64,000 bases of DNA from Acidobacteriota bacterium. Lineage in GTDB: Bacteria; Acidobacteriota; Terriglobia; 20CM-2-55-15. Below, piece by piece: positions 32,772 through 40,709 of the stretch. The notes beneath the pieces were generated by a model. The model did no database searches and was not told where the DNA came from. It saw nothing but the letters and a program-made list of their open reading frames with translations. Position numbers and translations under genes: made by a program. The stretch is from positions 88,795 to 152,794 of the forward strand of contig JAJEEE010000077.1 in assembly GCA_022821145.1 (NCBI GenBank). Direction: 5' to 3'. Every line of letters begins with the position of its first letter. The first letter of the stretch is position 1.

Positions 32772-33680
32772 GTGCAAGTCGCGGTCACGGGCGCCACCGG
32801 GTTCATAGGCCGGAAACTGGTCGCGGCGCTGGATGCCGCCGGGCATTCCACAGTCATCGTCACGCGGCGCCGGGAGAGCGCGTCCCGGGCGTTTCCGAAC
32901 GCTGCGGGCGTCGTGGAGTGGGACCTGCCCGGCCGGGAGCTGGATCCGGGCGTGCTCGAGGGCCTGGACGGCGTCGTTCACATGGCCGGCGCCCCGGTCG
33001 CCCAGCGTTGGACGGCGAACGCGAAGCGCGTCATCGAGGAGAGTCGAATCCTCTACACGCGCGCCCTGGCCGGCGCGATTGGCCGCGCATCACGGCCGCC
33101 CTCGGTCCTGGTCAGTTTTTCCGCCATCGGCTACTACGGCGTTCGCGGCGACGAACGTCTCAACGAGGCGGCCTCCGCCGGAACGGATTTTCTGGCGCGC
33201 GTGTGCCGTGGATGGGAAGGCGAAGCCGCCCGCGCCGCGGATTCCGGCGTGCGGGTCGTCAACCCCCGCGTCGGCATCGTCGTGGGCCGGGGCGGCGGCG
33301 CCCTGGCGCAGATGCTCACGCCGTTCAAGATGGGCGTCGGCGGTCCGATCGGCAACGGCCGCCAGTGGATGTCCTGGGTTCACGTCGACGACGTGATCGG
33401 TATTGCGCTCGATGCGCTCACGCGCGGGGCACTCGCCGGTCCCGTGAACGCGACCGCTCCGGAACCCGTCACGAACCGGGATTTTTCCAAGGCGCTGGGC
33501 CGCGCGCTCCGCCGTCCCGCCGTCCTGCCGATCCCCGTCCTCGGACTGAAGGTCCTGTTCGGCGGCTTCGCCGACATCCTTGCGACCGGACAGCGCGTAA
33601 TTCCTTCGAAGGCCCTGTCCGCCGGCTACGAGTTCCGGTATGCCGACCTCGACGCGGCCCTCGCCGAAGCCGTGTCATGA
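32772..33680 (+). CDS. TIGR01777-type NAD-dependent epimerase (YfcH/SDR39U1-like)
   Basis: 302 aa from GTG 32772, with AGGAGG 5 nt upstream. Extended SDR: dinucleotide motif VTGATGFIGRKL (7-13 glycines), HMAGAPVAQRW, SAIGYYGVRGDE and the C-terminal DUF1731-like end (LILKVLFGG-type, here GLKVLFGGFADILATGQRV). Substrate unknown. Its stop overlaps the lptFG start (ATGA at 33677-33680). Confidence 0.88.
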   Translation: MQVAVTGATGFIGRKLVAALDAAGHSTVIVTRRRESASRAFPNAAGVVEWDLPGRELDPGVLEGLDGVVHMAGAPVAQRWTANAKRVIEESRILYTRALAGAIGRASRPPSVLVSFSAIGYYGVRGDERLNEAASAGTDFLARVCRGWEGEAARAADSGVRVVNPRVGIVVGRGGGALAQMLTPFKMGVGGPIGNGRQWMSWVHVDDVIGIALDALTRGALAGPVNATAPEPVTNRDFSKALGRALRRPAVLPIPVLGLKVLFGGFADILATGQRVIPSKALSAGYEFRYADLDAALAEAVS

Positions 33681-35971
33681 ATCGCATCGACCGGTACATC
33701 TTCCGCGAGATTCTCACGCCGACGCTCATCGCCTTGCTCGCGTTGACGGGCGTCCTGGTCGGCCGGCAAATCAGCGCCCTGCTCGAGCTCGTTCTCCGGT
33801 GGTCGCCGAGCCCGTCGGAACTGTGGGATTTGATCCGGATGCTCGCGCCCTCCGCCCTGACGTTCACGATCCCGACGGCCGTTCTGGTCGGGGTTCTGAC
33901 CGGGCTGGGGCGCATGTCCTCCGACAGCGAGAGCGTCGCGCTGCGCGCCGCCGGTTTCTCAACCGGCGCCATCGTTCGCCCGGTGCTCGCACTGGGCGTT
34001 CTGGCGTGGGCCGCGAACCTCGCGTTGGCGATCTGGATCGCGCCGGCCAGCATCGCACGGCTCCAGGCCTGGACGGCGGACGTCGCGACCCGCCAGGCGG
34101 CGCTCGAGTTGCGCCCCCGCGTGTTCAACGAAGACCTCGAGGACTGGGTCCTCTACGTTCCGGACGTCTCGCCCGACGGCCGCGACTGGCGGGGTGTCCT
34201 GCTCGCGAACGTGCAAGACCCCGACGAAACCGAGATCATCGTCGCCGAGTCCGGACGGTTGACGGGAGACGGAGCCGACGGGCGGTACGAACTCACGTTG
34301 GCGTCGGGAAGCACGCAGCGCGTGTCCCGACTCGCGCAGAGCCGTTACACGTATGCCCGTTTCGCGTCCCATTCCATTCCACTGCCTCGGGTCCCGACGG
34401 CGTCCGGCGACGTTCCGGCGCCGGAGGACGCGCTGCGGAGCCCCACCGCGGCGCTGTGGGACCGCATTCAGGAAGGATCGGCGACCGAGGCCGAACAGGT
34501 GGAGTTCCATCGCCGCCTCGCCATGCCCTTCGCCGCCGTGGCCTTCGCCACGATCGCGTTTCCGCTCGGATTGCGGACGCGCCGCGGGGGGCGTTCCATG
34601 GGCCTGGTGACCAGCGCCGTCCTGATGCTGGCCTACTACATGCTCTTCATCGGCGGCACGAGGATCGCCGAAGACGCCCAGATGTCGCCGTTCGCCGGGA
34701 CCTGGGGGGCCAACCTCGTCTTCGCGCTGCTGGGGGCCGCGCTCCTGGCGCGGTCGGGAAGCGAGAGCCGGAATCGCTTTCCCGACGCTCTCCTCGACGG
34801 GGGCGCGCGTCTACTGTCGCGGCTGACCCCGGTTCGGCGCGCGGCGAGCGCGCGTCCGGGGACCGCGCCCCGGGCGCATCCCACGTGGTTCCGCATCCTG
34901 GACGTCTACATCTTGCGGTCCTTCTGGGCGTTCTTCGCGCTCGTGCTGGCGATCTTCGTCTCGCTCTTTGTCGTGGTCACGTTGTTCGAGCTGCTCTCCG
35001 ACATCGTCCGCAACGATACGAGCCCCGGCGTCGTCGGCAGCTATTTCCTCTTTCTCCTGCCCCAGATCTTCTACTGGGTGTCCCCGCTCGCCGTCCTGGT
35101 GGCCGTCCTCATCAGCCTGGGCGTGTTCACGAAGTCCAACGAGACCCTCGCGGTCAAGGCCGGCGCCATCAGCCTCTACCGTCTGTGCGTTCCGTTGCTC
35201 CTGATGGGAGGACTGCTGTCGGCCGGAACTTACTTTCTCCAGGACTTCCTGCTGCCGTACACCAACCGGCAACAGGACTTCTACAGGAACACGATCAAGG
35301 GGCGGGCCGAGCAGAGCTACCGGGATCCGCAAAGACAATGGATGGCGGGTTCCGACGACCGGGTCTACTACTACCCATACTTCGATCCCGATCGCAACAT
35401 CTTCTACGACCTGAACGTCTTCTCGTTCAGCCCGGCCACGTTCGCGCTCGAGGAATGGACCTACGCCTCCCGCGCGGTCTGGGACGGGCGCGCGTGGGCC
35501 TTCGAGAACGGTTGGAAACGGTCGGTCGGCCCGGCGGGCGAAGACGCCTACGAACCGTTCGAAGCCCGGGAATTCCCGGGAATGCGGGACGCGCCCGAGC
35601 ACTTCAAGAAGGAAGTCCGGCTGGCGTCCCAGATGAACTTTCGGGAACTCCGGGACTACATCGACGACCTGGCCACGAGCGGTTTCGACGTCAGCAGCCT
35701 GAGGGTGGACCTCTATCGCAAGTTCTCGTTCCCGCTGGTCACGCTGATCATGGCCGTCATCGCCGTCCCGTTCTCGTTCACCACGGGACGGCGCGGCGCC
35801 TTCTACGGGATCGGCCTGGCCATCGTCATCGGGATCGGCTACTGGGGCGCCTTCGAAATTTTCGACAAGCTCGGCGGCTTGAACCGGCTCTCGCCGATCA
35901 TCGCCGCCTGGTTCCCCAACCTGATCTTCGGTTCGGCCGGTTTCTGGCTGCTCCTGCGAGTCCGGACTTGA
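33677..35971 (+). CDS. lptFG: Fused LptF-LptG LPS-export permease
   Basis: 764 aa, twice the length of a single permease. The first half (about 1-375) reads as LptF: DRYIFREILTPTLIALLALTGVLV, a periplasmic beta domain (about 150-250), then three membrane segments (MPFAAVAFATIAFPLGLRTRR). The second half (about 400-764) is LptG: WFRILDVYILRSFWAFFALVLA, SNETLAVKAGAISLYRL, a periplasmic domain and KFSFPLVTLIMAVIAVPFSFTTGRRGAFYGIG. A linker of about 40 Arg-rich residues joins them. The two halves would form the inner-membrane channel with LptB, pulling LPS toward LptC/A. No stop or frameshift is seen at the junction. Confidence 0.9.
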   Translation: MNRIDRYIFREILTPTLIALLALTGVLVGRQISALLELVLRWSPSPSELWDLIRMLAPSALTFTIPTAVLVGVLTGLGRMSSDSESVALRAAGFSTGAIVRPVLALGVLAWAANLALAIWIAPASIARLQAWTADVATRQAALELRPRVFNEDLEDWVLYVPDVSPDGRDWRGVLLANVQDPDETEIIVAESGRLTGDGADGRYELTLASGSTQRVSRLAQSRYTYARFASHSIPLPRVPTASGDVPAPEDALRSPTAALWDRIQEGSATEAEQVEFHRRLAMPFAAVAFATIAFPLGLRTRRGGRSMGLVTSAVLMLAYYMLFIGGTRIAEDAQMSPFAGTWGANLVFALLGAALLARSGSESRNRFPDALLDGGARLLSRLTPVRRAASARPGTAPRAHPTWFRILDVYILRSFWAFFALVLAIFVSLFVVVTLFELLSDIVRNDTSPGVVGSYFLFLLPQIFYWVSPLAVLVAVLISLGVFTKSNETLAVKAGAISLYRLCVPLLLMGGLLSAGTYFLQDFLLPYTNRQQDFYRNTIKGRAEQSYRDPQRQWMAGSDDRVYYYPYFDPDRNIFYDLNVFSFSPATFALEEWTYASRAVWDGRAWAFENGWKRSVGPAGEDAYEPFEAREFPGMRDAPEHFKKEVRLASQMNFRELRDYIDDLATSGFDVSSLRVDLYRKFSFPLVTLIMAVIAVPFSFTTGRRGAFYGIGLAIVIGIGYWGAFEIFDKLGGLNRLSPIIAAWFPNLIFGSAGFWLLLRVRT

Positions 35972-35980
35972 GCTCCGGGT

Positions 35981-37126
35981 CTACTTCACAGCGCTTTGCA
36001 GCGCCCGAGTCTTGTCCTTCTTCTCCCAGGTGAACTCCTTCACTTCGCGTCCGAAGTGCCCATAACTTGCCGTTTTCGTATAGATTGGACGGCGCAACTT
36101 CAACGATTCCATGATGCCCCTGGGCGTCAGCTTGAAGACTTCCCGGACGGCGTCCTCGATACGGGTATCGGGCACATGGCCCGTGCCGAACGAGTCGACG
36201 CGGACGGACACGGGATCGGCGACGCCGATGGCGTAGGCCAACTGGATCTCGGCCCGATCGGCCAGACCGGCGGCCACGACGTTCTTGGCCACGTATCGCG
36301 CCATGTAGCACGCCGAACGGTCCACCTTGGTCGGGTCCTTCCCCGAGAAGGCGCCGCCGCCGTGCCGTCCCATGCCGCCGTACGTATCGACGATGATCTT
36401 CCGTCCGGTCAGGCCGCAGTCGCCCTGGGGACCGCCCACGACGAACCGTCCCGTGGGATTGACGTGATACCGGGTCCGGCGGTCGAGCAGGTGCTCGGGA
36501 ACGACCGCCTTGATGACGTGCTGGATGATGTCGCGGCGAATCTTCCGTGGACCGGCGTCGGGGTCGTGTTGCGTGGAGATCACGACCGTGTCGCAGCGGA
36601 TGGGCGCATCACCCTCGTACTGGACCGACACCTGCGACTTGCCGTCGGGTCGGAGGTATGGGAGCGTGCCGTCCTTCCGGACCTTCGCAAGCTGGAGGGT
36701 CAACTTGTGGGCCAGCAGGATGGGCGTCGGCATCAGTTCCGGAGACTCGTTGGTCGCGTATCCGAACATCATGCCCTGGTCGCCCGCGCCTCCGGTGTCC
36801 ACGCCCATCGCGATGTCGGGAGACTGTTTGCCCAACGCGTTCATGACGGCGCATGTCTTGAAGTCGTACCCGTACGCGGCGTCGGTATAACCGATCTGCT
36901 CGATCGTCCGACGGACGACCTTCTCGTATTCGACGACCGCCTTGGTCGTGATCTCGCCGGCGACCATCGCGAAACCGGTCGCGACCATCGTCTCGCACGC
37001 GACACGGCTCATCGGATCCTGCTGGATCAGCGCATCCAGTATCGCGTCGGAAATCTGGTCGGACACCTTGTCCGGATGTCCCTCGGTCACCGATTCGGAG
37101 GTGAACAATTGTCGTCTGTTACTCAC
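35981..37126 (-). CDS. metK: MetK, S-adenosylmethionine synthetase
   Basis: 381 aa. Motifs: [40 protein letters not shown], and [19 protein letters not shown]-type loop (here ...RSACYMARY). It makes SAM from ATP and methionine. GTG 37126 follows AGGAGAGG by about 5 nt, a good ribosome site. It lies 78 nt downstream of xerD on the same strand. I looked for a SAM riboswitch in that gap; it is too short and shows no such fold. Confidence 0.97.
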   Translation of the reverse strand: MSNRRQLFTSESVTEGHPDKVSDQISDAILDALIQQDPMSRVACETMVATGFAMVAGEITTKAVVEYEKVVRRTIEQIGYTDAAYGYDFKTCAVMNALGKQSPDIAMGVDTGGAGDQGMMFGYATNESPELMPTPILLAHKLTLQLAKVRKDGTLPYLRPDGKSQVSVQYEGDAPIRCDTVVISTQHDPDAGPRKIRRDIIQHVIKAVVPEHLLDRRTRYHVNPTGRFVVGGPQGDCGLTGRKIIVDTYGGMGRHGGGAFSGKDPTKVDRSACYMARYVAKNVVAAGLADRAEIQLAYAIGVADPVSVRVDSFGTGHVPDTRIEDAVREVFKLTPRGIMESLKLRRPIYTKTASYGHFGREVKEFTWEKKDKTRALQSAVK

Positions 37127-37204
37127 TGAAACCTCTCCTGGTTACACGTATTGATACCGTTCCGGTCCGCGGACCGCACGATCCGTTTCTCAACCGTCCC
37201 CTGT

Positions 37205-38077
37205 TCAGGCTCGAGGATGGTGGTTCAGGTAGATTCGCCTCAGCCGCTCCCGAACCACGTGCGTGTAGATCTGGGTGGTCGAAATATCCGTGTGCCCCAG
37301 CATCAACTGCACGGACCTGAGATCGGCGCCCCTGTCCAGCAGGTGCGTCGCGAAGGAGTGACGAAGCATGTGCGGCGTGATCCGCTTGCGGATCTTCGCG
37401 CGCTCTCCGTAACCCCGCAGAATCAACCAGAATCCCGCCCGCGTCAACCGCTTTCCCCGATAATTCAAAAAAAGGAACGGGCTCGTCGAGCGCGAGCGGC
37501 CCTCGCCCAGGTATTCGCGGACGGCCCGAACGGCCGATTCCCCAAGTGGAACGACCCGCTCCTTGCCGCCCTTTCCGAGCGAGCGTACGTACCCATTGTC
37601 CAGATCCACGGCGTCCAGCGTCAACCCCACCAGTTCCGAAACCCGCAGTCCGGTGGCGTAGAGCACCTCCAGCATGGCCCGGTCGCGCCGCCCGAACCGC
37701 GTCGCCTCGTCGGGAGCGGCGAGCAAACGGTCCACCTCGTCCAGCGTCAGGAAGCGCGGCAGACGGCTCCAGGCCCTGGGCGGATCGACGGCGGCGGCCG
37801 GATTGCGTCCGGCGGCCCCCTCCAACTCCAGGAACCGATGCAGTCCGCGGACGGCGCTCAGCGCCCGGGCCGCCGAGCGCGCCTGCCGGCCGCGACGGTT
37901 CATGTAACCGATGAAGCCGGAAACGACGTCGGGCTCCACCCGGCTCAGGGTGCGCCCGCCGAGGTAGTCCAGGTACAGTGTCAGGTCGCGCCCGTAGGCC
38001 GACAACGTGTTTCGGGCGAGACCCTTCTCGATGCGGAGATACTGCGTGAACCGGTCCACCCACGCGTCGTTCGTCAT
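37205..38077 (-). CDS. xerD: XerD-type tyrosine site-specific recombinase
   Basis: 290 aa, normal size. N-terminal SAM-like core-binding domain (about 1-100) and a C-terminal catalytic domain with the tyrosine-recombinase residues: Arg in ATGLRVSELVGL, His-x-x-Arg in TPHMLRHSFATHLL, LGHTDISTTQIYTH and the nucleophile Tyr in that segment. It resolves chromosome dimers at dif with a partner recombinase. The operon position between murJ and metK, with no nearby phage genes, favours a housekeeping XerD over an integrase. Overlaps murJ by 4 bp. Confidence 0.92.
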   Translation of the reverse strand: MTNDAWVDRFTQYLRIEKGLARNTLSAYGRDLTLYLDYLGGRTLSRVEPDVVSGFIGYMNRRGRQARSAARALSAVRGLHRFLELEGAAGRNPAAAVDPPRAWSRLPRFLTLDEVDRLLAAPDEATRFGRRDRAMLEVLYATGLRVSELVGLTLDAVDLDNGYVRSLGKGGKERVVPLGESAVRAVREYLGEGRSRSTSPFLFLNYRGKRLTRAGFWLILRGYGERAKIRKRITPHMLRHSFATHLLDRGADLRSVQLMLGHTDISTTQIYTHVVRERLRRIYLNHHPRA

Positions 38078-39642
38078 CGCGCTGCCCGGCCCGGCGGCCG
38101 CAGCACGCCGCGCAGCTCGCCGATCTCGCGGGCGCCGAGCAACGCGGCCACGCCGAAATAGACCGCCGCGGCCAGCCCGATCGTCGCCGCCAGCGCCAGC
38201 GCGCGCTGGGAGAAGGGCTCGTCGAAGTAGAAGCCGGGCCGCTGAATCAGCCAGCGGGCGACCAATCCCAGGGCCGCCGAGGCCGCCAGGAAGCGGAGCA
38301 TCGACGCTGCGACTTCTCGGATGCCCAGAGCCCCCTCCCGGCGCCTGAACACGACGACGAGCGCGACGGCGTTGAACACGCCGGCCAGCGAAGCCGCCAG
38401 GGCGGGGCCGCCGACCTGGAGCGGCGCCAGGAACATGGCGTTCAAGACGATGTTCAGCAGCATCGCGGCGAACGCGATCCACACCGGCGTGCCCGTGTCC
38501 TGCATGGAGTAGAAGGCCGGGGCCACGATCTTGACCAGCGCGAAGGCCGAAAGCCCGATCGCGTAGAAGAGAAGCGCGTAGGCGGTCATGGCCGTATCCG
38601 AGGCGTCGAACTCCCCGCGTTCGAACAACACCTGGACGATCGGCACGCGCAGCACGATCAGCCCCACGGTCGCCGGGACGGTGATGAACAGGACGAGGCG
38701 CATCGCGAAGTTCAGCGTCCGCTTCATCTCGTCCATCCGGCGGGCGTCGGCCTGCCGGGACATCATCGGCACGATGACCGTCGCGATCGCGATCGCGTAA
38801 CCGCCCAGCACGAGCTCCATCACGCGGTCCGAATAGTTGAGCCAACTGAGGGCGCCTTCCCCGATGGTGGACGCGAACAGGGTGCCGACCACGACGTTGA
38901 CGTTCACCACGCCCACCCCCACCGCCACCGGCCCCATCAGCGCCAGCACCTTGCGCACGCCCGGATGACGCCGATCCAGAACCGGCCGGAATCGCCATCC
39001 GCTCGACAGCAACTGGGGCACCTGGACCGCGATCTGGACGACGCCCCCGGCGAGGACGCCGACGGACAGCGCGCGCTCCGGCGTCGAAAACGCGCCCGTC
39101 GCGTACGAGAACCCGATGATGGCGAGATTGAGCAGCACCGGGGCGAACGCGGGCGCCGCGAACCGGCCGAGGCTGTTGAGTACGCCCATGGCCATGGCCG
39201 AGGCGCTGACCAGCAGGATGTAGGGGAACATGATCCGGTTGAGCTGCGCGGTCAACTCCAGCTTCCCGGGCGTATCCCCGAAGCCCCAGACCAGTAGCGG
39301 AACGAGCCATTCGGAAAAGACGACGCCGATCACGACCACGACCGTCAGGCCCAGCGTCAGCAACGTCAGGACGGCGTTCGCGAGACGGAACGCCTCGTCA
39401 CGGCCTTTCCCCTGGAGGTACTTCGAGAAAGTGGGAATAAACGCGGCGCTGACGGCGCCTTCGCCGACGAGCCGGCGCAACATGTTCGGGATCCGGTAGG
39501 CGGCGACGAACGCGTCGTTCGCGTCGTCGGCCCCCAGGAGAGCCGCGATCCGCATTTCGCGGAACATTCCGGCGACGCGGCTCAAGACCGTGATCGATGT
39601 GATCAACGAGGCCGGGCCGACGAGCGCACGATGTTCCGACAC
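38074..39642 (-). CDS. murJ: MurJ, lipid II flippase
   Basis: 522 aa, 14 predicted membrane segments. MVF/MurJ features: SLITSITVLSRVAGMFREMRIAALLG with the essential Arg residues, ANDAFVAAYRIPNMLRRLVGEGAVSAAFIPTFSKYL, and PSFYSMQDTxTPV-type segment (here APAFYSMQDTGTPVWIA). It flips lipid II for peptidoglycan synthesis. GTG 39642 is inside a long inverted repeat shared with the divergent lpxD. TAGTAT ends 6 nt upstream, so transcription may begin at the start codon. Confidence 0.94.
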   Translation of the reverse strand: MSEHRALVGPASLITSITVLSRVAGMFREMRIAALLGADDANDAFVAAYRIPNMLRRLVGEGAVSAAFIPTFSKYLQGKGRDEAFRLANAVLTLLTLGLTVVVVIGVVFSEWLVPLLVWGFGDTPGKLELTAQLNRIMFPYILLVSASAMAMGVLNSLGRFAAPAFAPVLLNLAIIGFSYATGAFSTPERALSVGVLAGGVVQIAVQVPQLLSSGWRFRPVLDRRHPGVRKVLALMGPVAVGVGVVNVNVVVGTLFASTIGEGALSWLNYSDRVMELVLGGYAIAIATVIVPMMSRQADARRMDEMKRTLNFAMRLVLFITVPATVGLIVLRVPIVQVLFERGEFDASDTAMTAYALLFYAIGLSAFALVKIVAPAFYSMQDTGTPVWIAFAAMLLNIVLNAMFLAPLQVGGPALAASLAGVFNAVALVVVFRRREGALGIREVAASMLRFLAASAALGLVARWLIQRPGFYFDEPFSQRALALAATIGLAAAVYFGVAALLGAREIGELRGVLRPPGRAAR

Positions 39643-39670
39643 CCTGCTATACTAGCAGTCCGTGTCGGAA
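39634..39670. promoter_or_regulatory. 37-bp inverted repeat forming the divergent murJ/lpxD start region
   Basis: Arms TTCCGACAC (39634-39642) and GTGTCGGAA (39662-39670) are perfect complements, as are CTGCTA (39644-39649) and TAGCAG (39653-39658), around the centre TAC. The only asymmetry is C against TCC between the two arms. The centre holds overlapping -10 hexamers, TATACT (plus) and TAGTAT (minus). Both arms end in GTG TCG GAA, the first codons of lpxD and of murJ. Confidence 0.75.
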
Positions 39671-40693
39671 GCGTACGCGGGCGGGCGCGCGATGAGACTG
39701 GGTGATATCGCCGAGGCGTTGGGCTGCCGCCTCGAAGGCGACGCGGGCGTCGAGATCACGGGGGTCCGCGGCATCGAGGACGCTTCCGCCTCGGACCTGG
39801 CCTTCGTCTCCAACCGCAAGTACGTTGCCCGGGCCCGTCGGACCCGGGCCGGCGCGGTCATCGTCGACGAGGACTTCGAGCCGCTCCCCCGCCCCACGCT
39901 CCGGACATCGAATCCGTACCTGGCGTTCGCGCGCTCGATCGAACTCTTCCATACCGCCCCCGAGCCCCGGCGCGGGGTCGACCCCACGGCGCGAATCGCC
40001 GAAACGGCGACCCTCGGCCGCGACGCCGCGATCGGACCGTACGTGGTCATCGAGGACGAGGCCGCGATCGGCGACCGGGCCACGCTGGCGGCATTCACGT
40101 TCATCGGAAGGGGTTGCCGGATCGGCGACGACTTCCGGGCGCACTCCCACGTCTCGATTCGTGAATACACGCGGATCGGCCGCAACGTGATCCTCCAGGA
40201 CGGGGTCCGCGTCGGCGCCGACGGTTTCGGTTTCGCCAAGAAAGACGACGCGTCCTGGCACAAGATTCTGCAGTCCGGCGTGGTCGTCATCGAGGACGAC
40301 GTGGAGATCGGGGCCAACACCACCATCGACCGCGGCACGATCGGGGAGACGCGCATCCGGCGCGGGGCCAAGATCGACAACCTGGTCCAGATCGGCCACG
40401 CGTCCGTCGTCGGCGAGGACACGCTCCTGTGCGCGCAGGTCGGGCTGGGGGGAAGCACGGTCGTGGGCCGGAGCTGCATCCTGACCGGTCAGGTGGGCGT
40501 CGTCGGACACCTCGAGATCGGCGACCGCGTCGTCGTCACCGGCCAGACCGGAATCCCCGGCGACGTCGAGGACGACGCGACGATCTCAGGCTCGCCGGGC
40601 TTCGACAACAAGCGTTGGCTCCGCTCTTCGGCCATCTTCAAGCGACTGCCGGAACTGCTCCGGCGGATCGAGGCGCTCGAGAAGAGCCGCTGA
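39662..40693 (+). CDS. lpxD: LpxD, UDP-3-O-acylglucosamine N-acyltransferase
   Basis: 343 aa from GTG 39662. N-terminal uridine-binding domain (MRLGDIAEALGCRLEGD, SDLAFVSNRKY), then a left-handed beta-helix of hexapeptides (ARIAETATLGRDAAIGPYVVIEDEAAIGDRATL) with the catalytic His in VQIGHASVVGE, and a C-terminal helix. Third step of lipid A synthesis. GTG 39662 sits 8 nt after TATACT, fitting a leaderless start and the inverted repeat; ATG 39692 (MRLGDIAE) is a credible alternative close to the usual family N-terminus. Confidence 0.93.
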   Translation: MSEAYAGGRAMRLGDIAEALGCRLEGDAGVEITGVRGIEDASASDLAFVSNRKYVARARRTRAGAVIVDEDFEPLPRPTLRTSNPYLAFARSIELFHTAPEPRRGVDPTARIAETATLGRDAAIGPYVVIEDEAAIGDRATLAAFTFIGRGCRIGDDFRAHSHVSIREYTRIGRNVILQDGVRVGADGFGFAKKDDASWHKILQSGVVVIEDDVEIGANTTIDRGTIGETRIRRGAKIDNLVQIGHASVVGEDTLLCAQVGLGGSTVVGRSCILTGQVGVVGHLEIGDRVVVTGQTGIPGDVEDDATISGSPGFDNKRWLRSSAIFKRLPELLRRIEALEKSR

Positions 40694-40709
40694 GGCGGCG
40701 TATCGCGCG

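Noticed and set aside
37127-37204. Possible SAM riboswitch before metK
   Set aside because: Only 78 nt lie between xerD and metK, and no SAM-riboswitch-like stems are visible.
37205-38077. Tyrosine recombinase as the sign of a genomic island
   Set aside because: It lies in a housekeeping operon with murJ and metK, and no att repeats or phage genes surround it.
39692-40693. lpxD starting at ATG 39692
   Set aside because: It is credible by family length, but the -10 spacing and the inverted repeat favour GTG 39662. Kept as an alternative in the lpxD entry.
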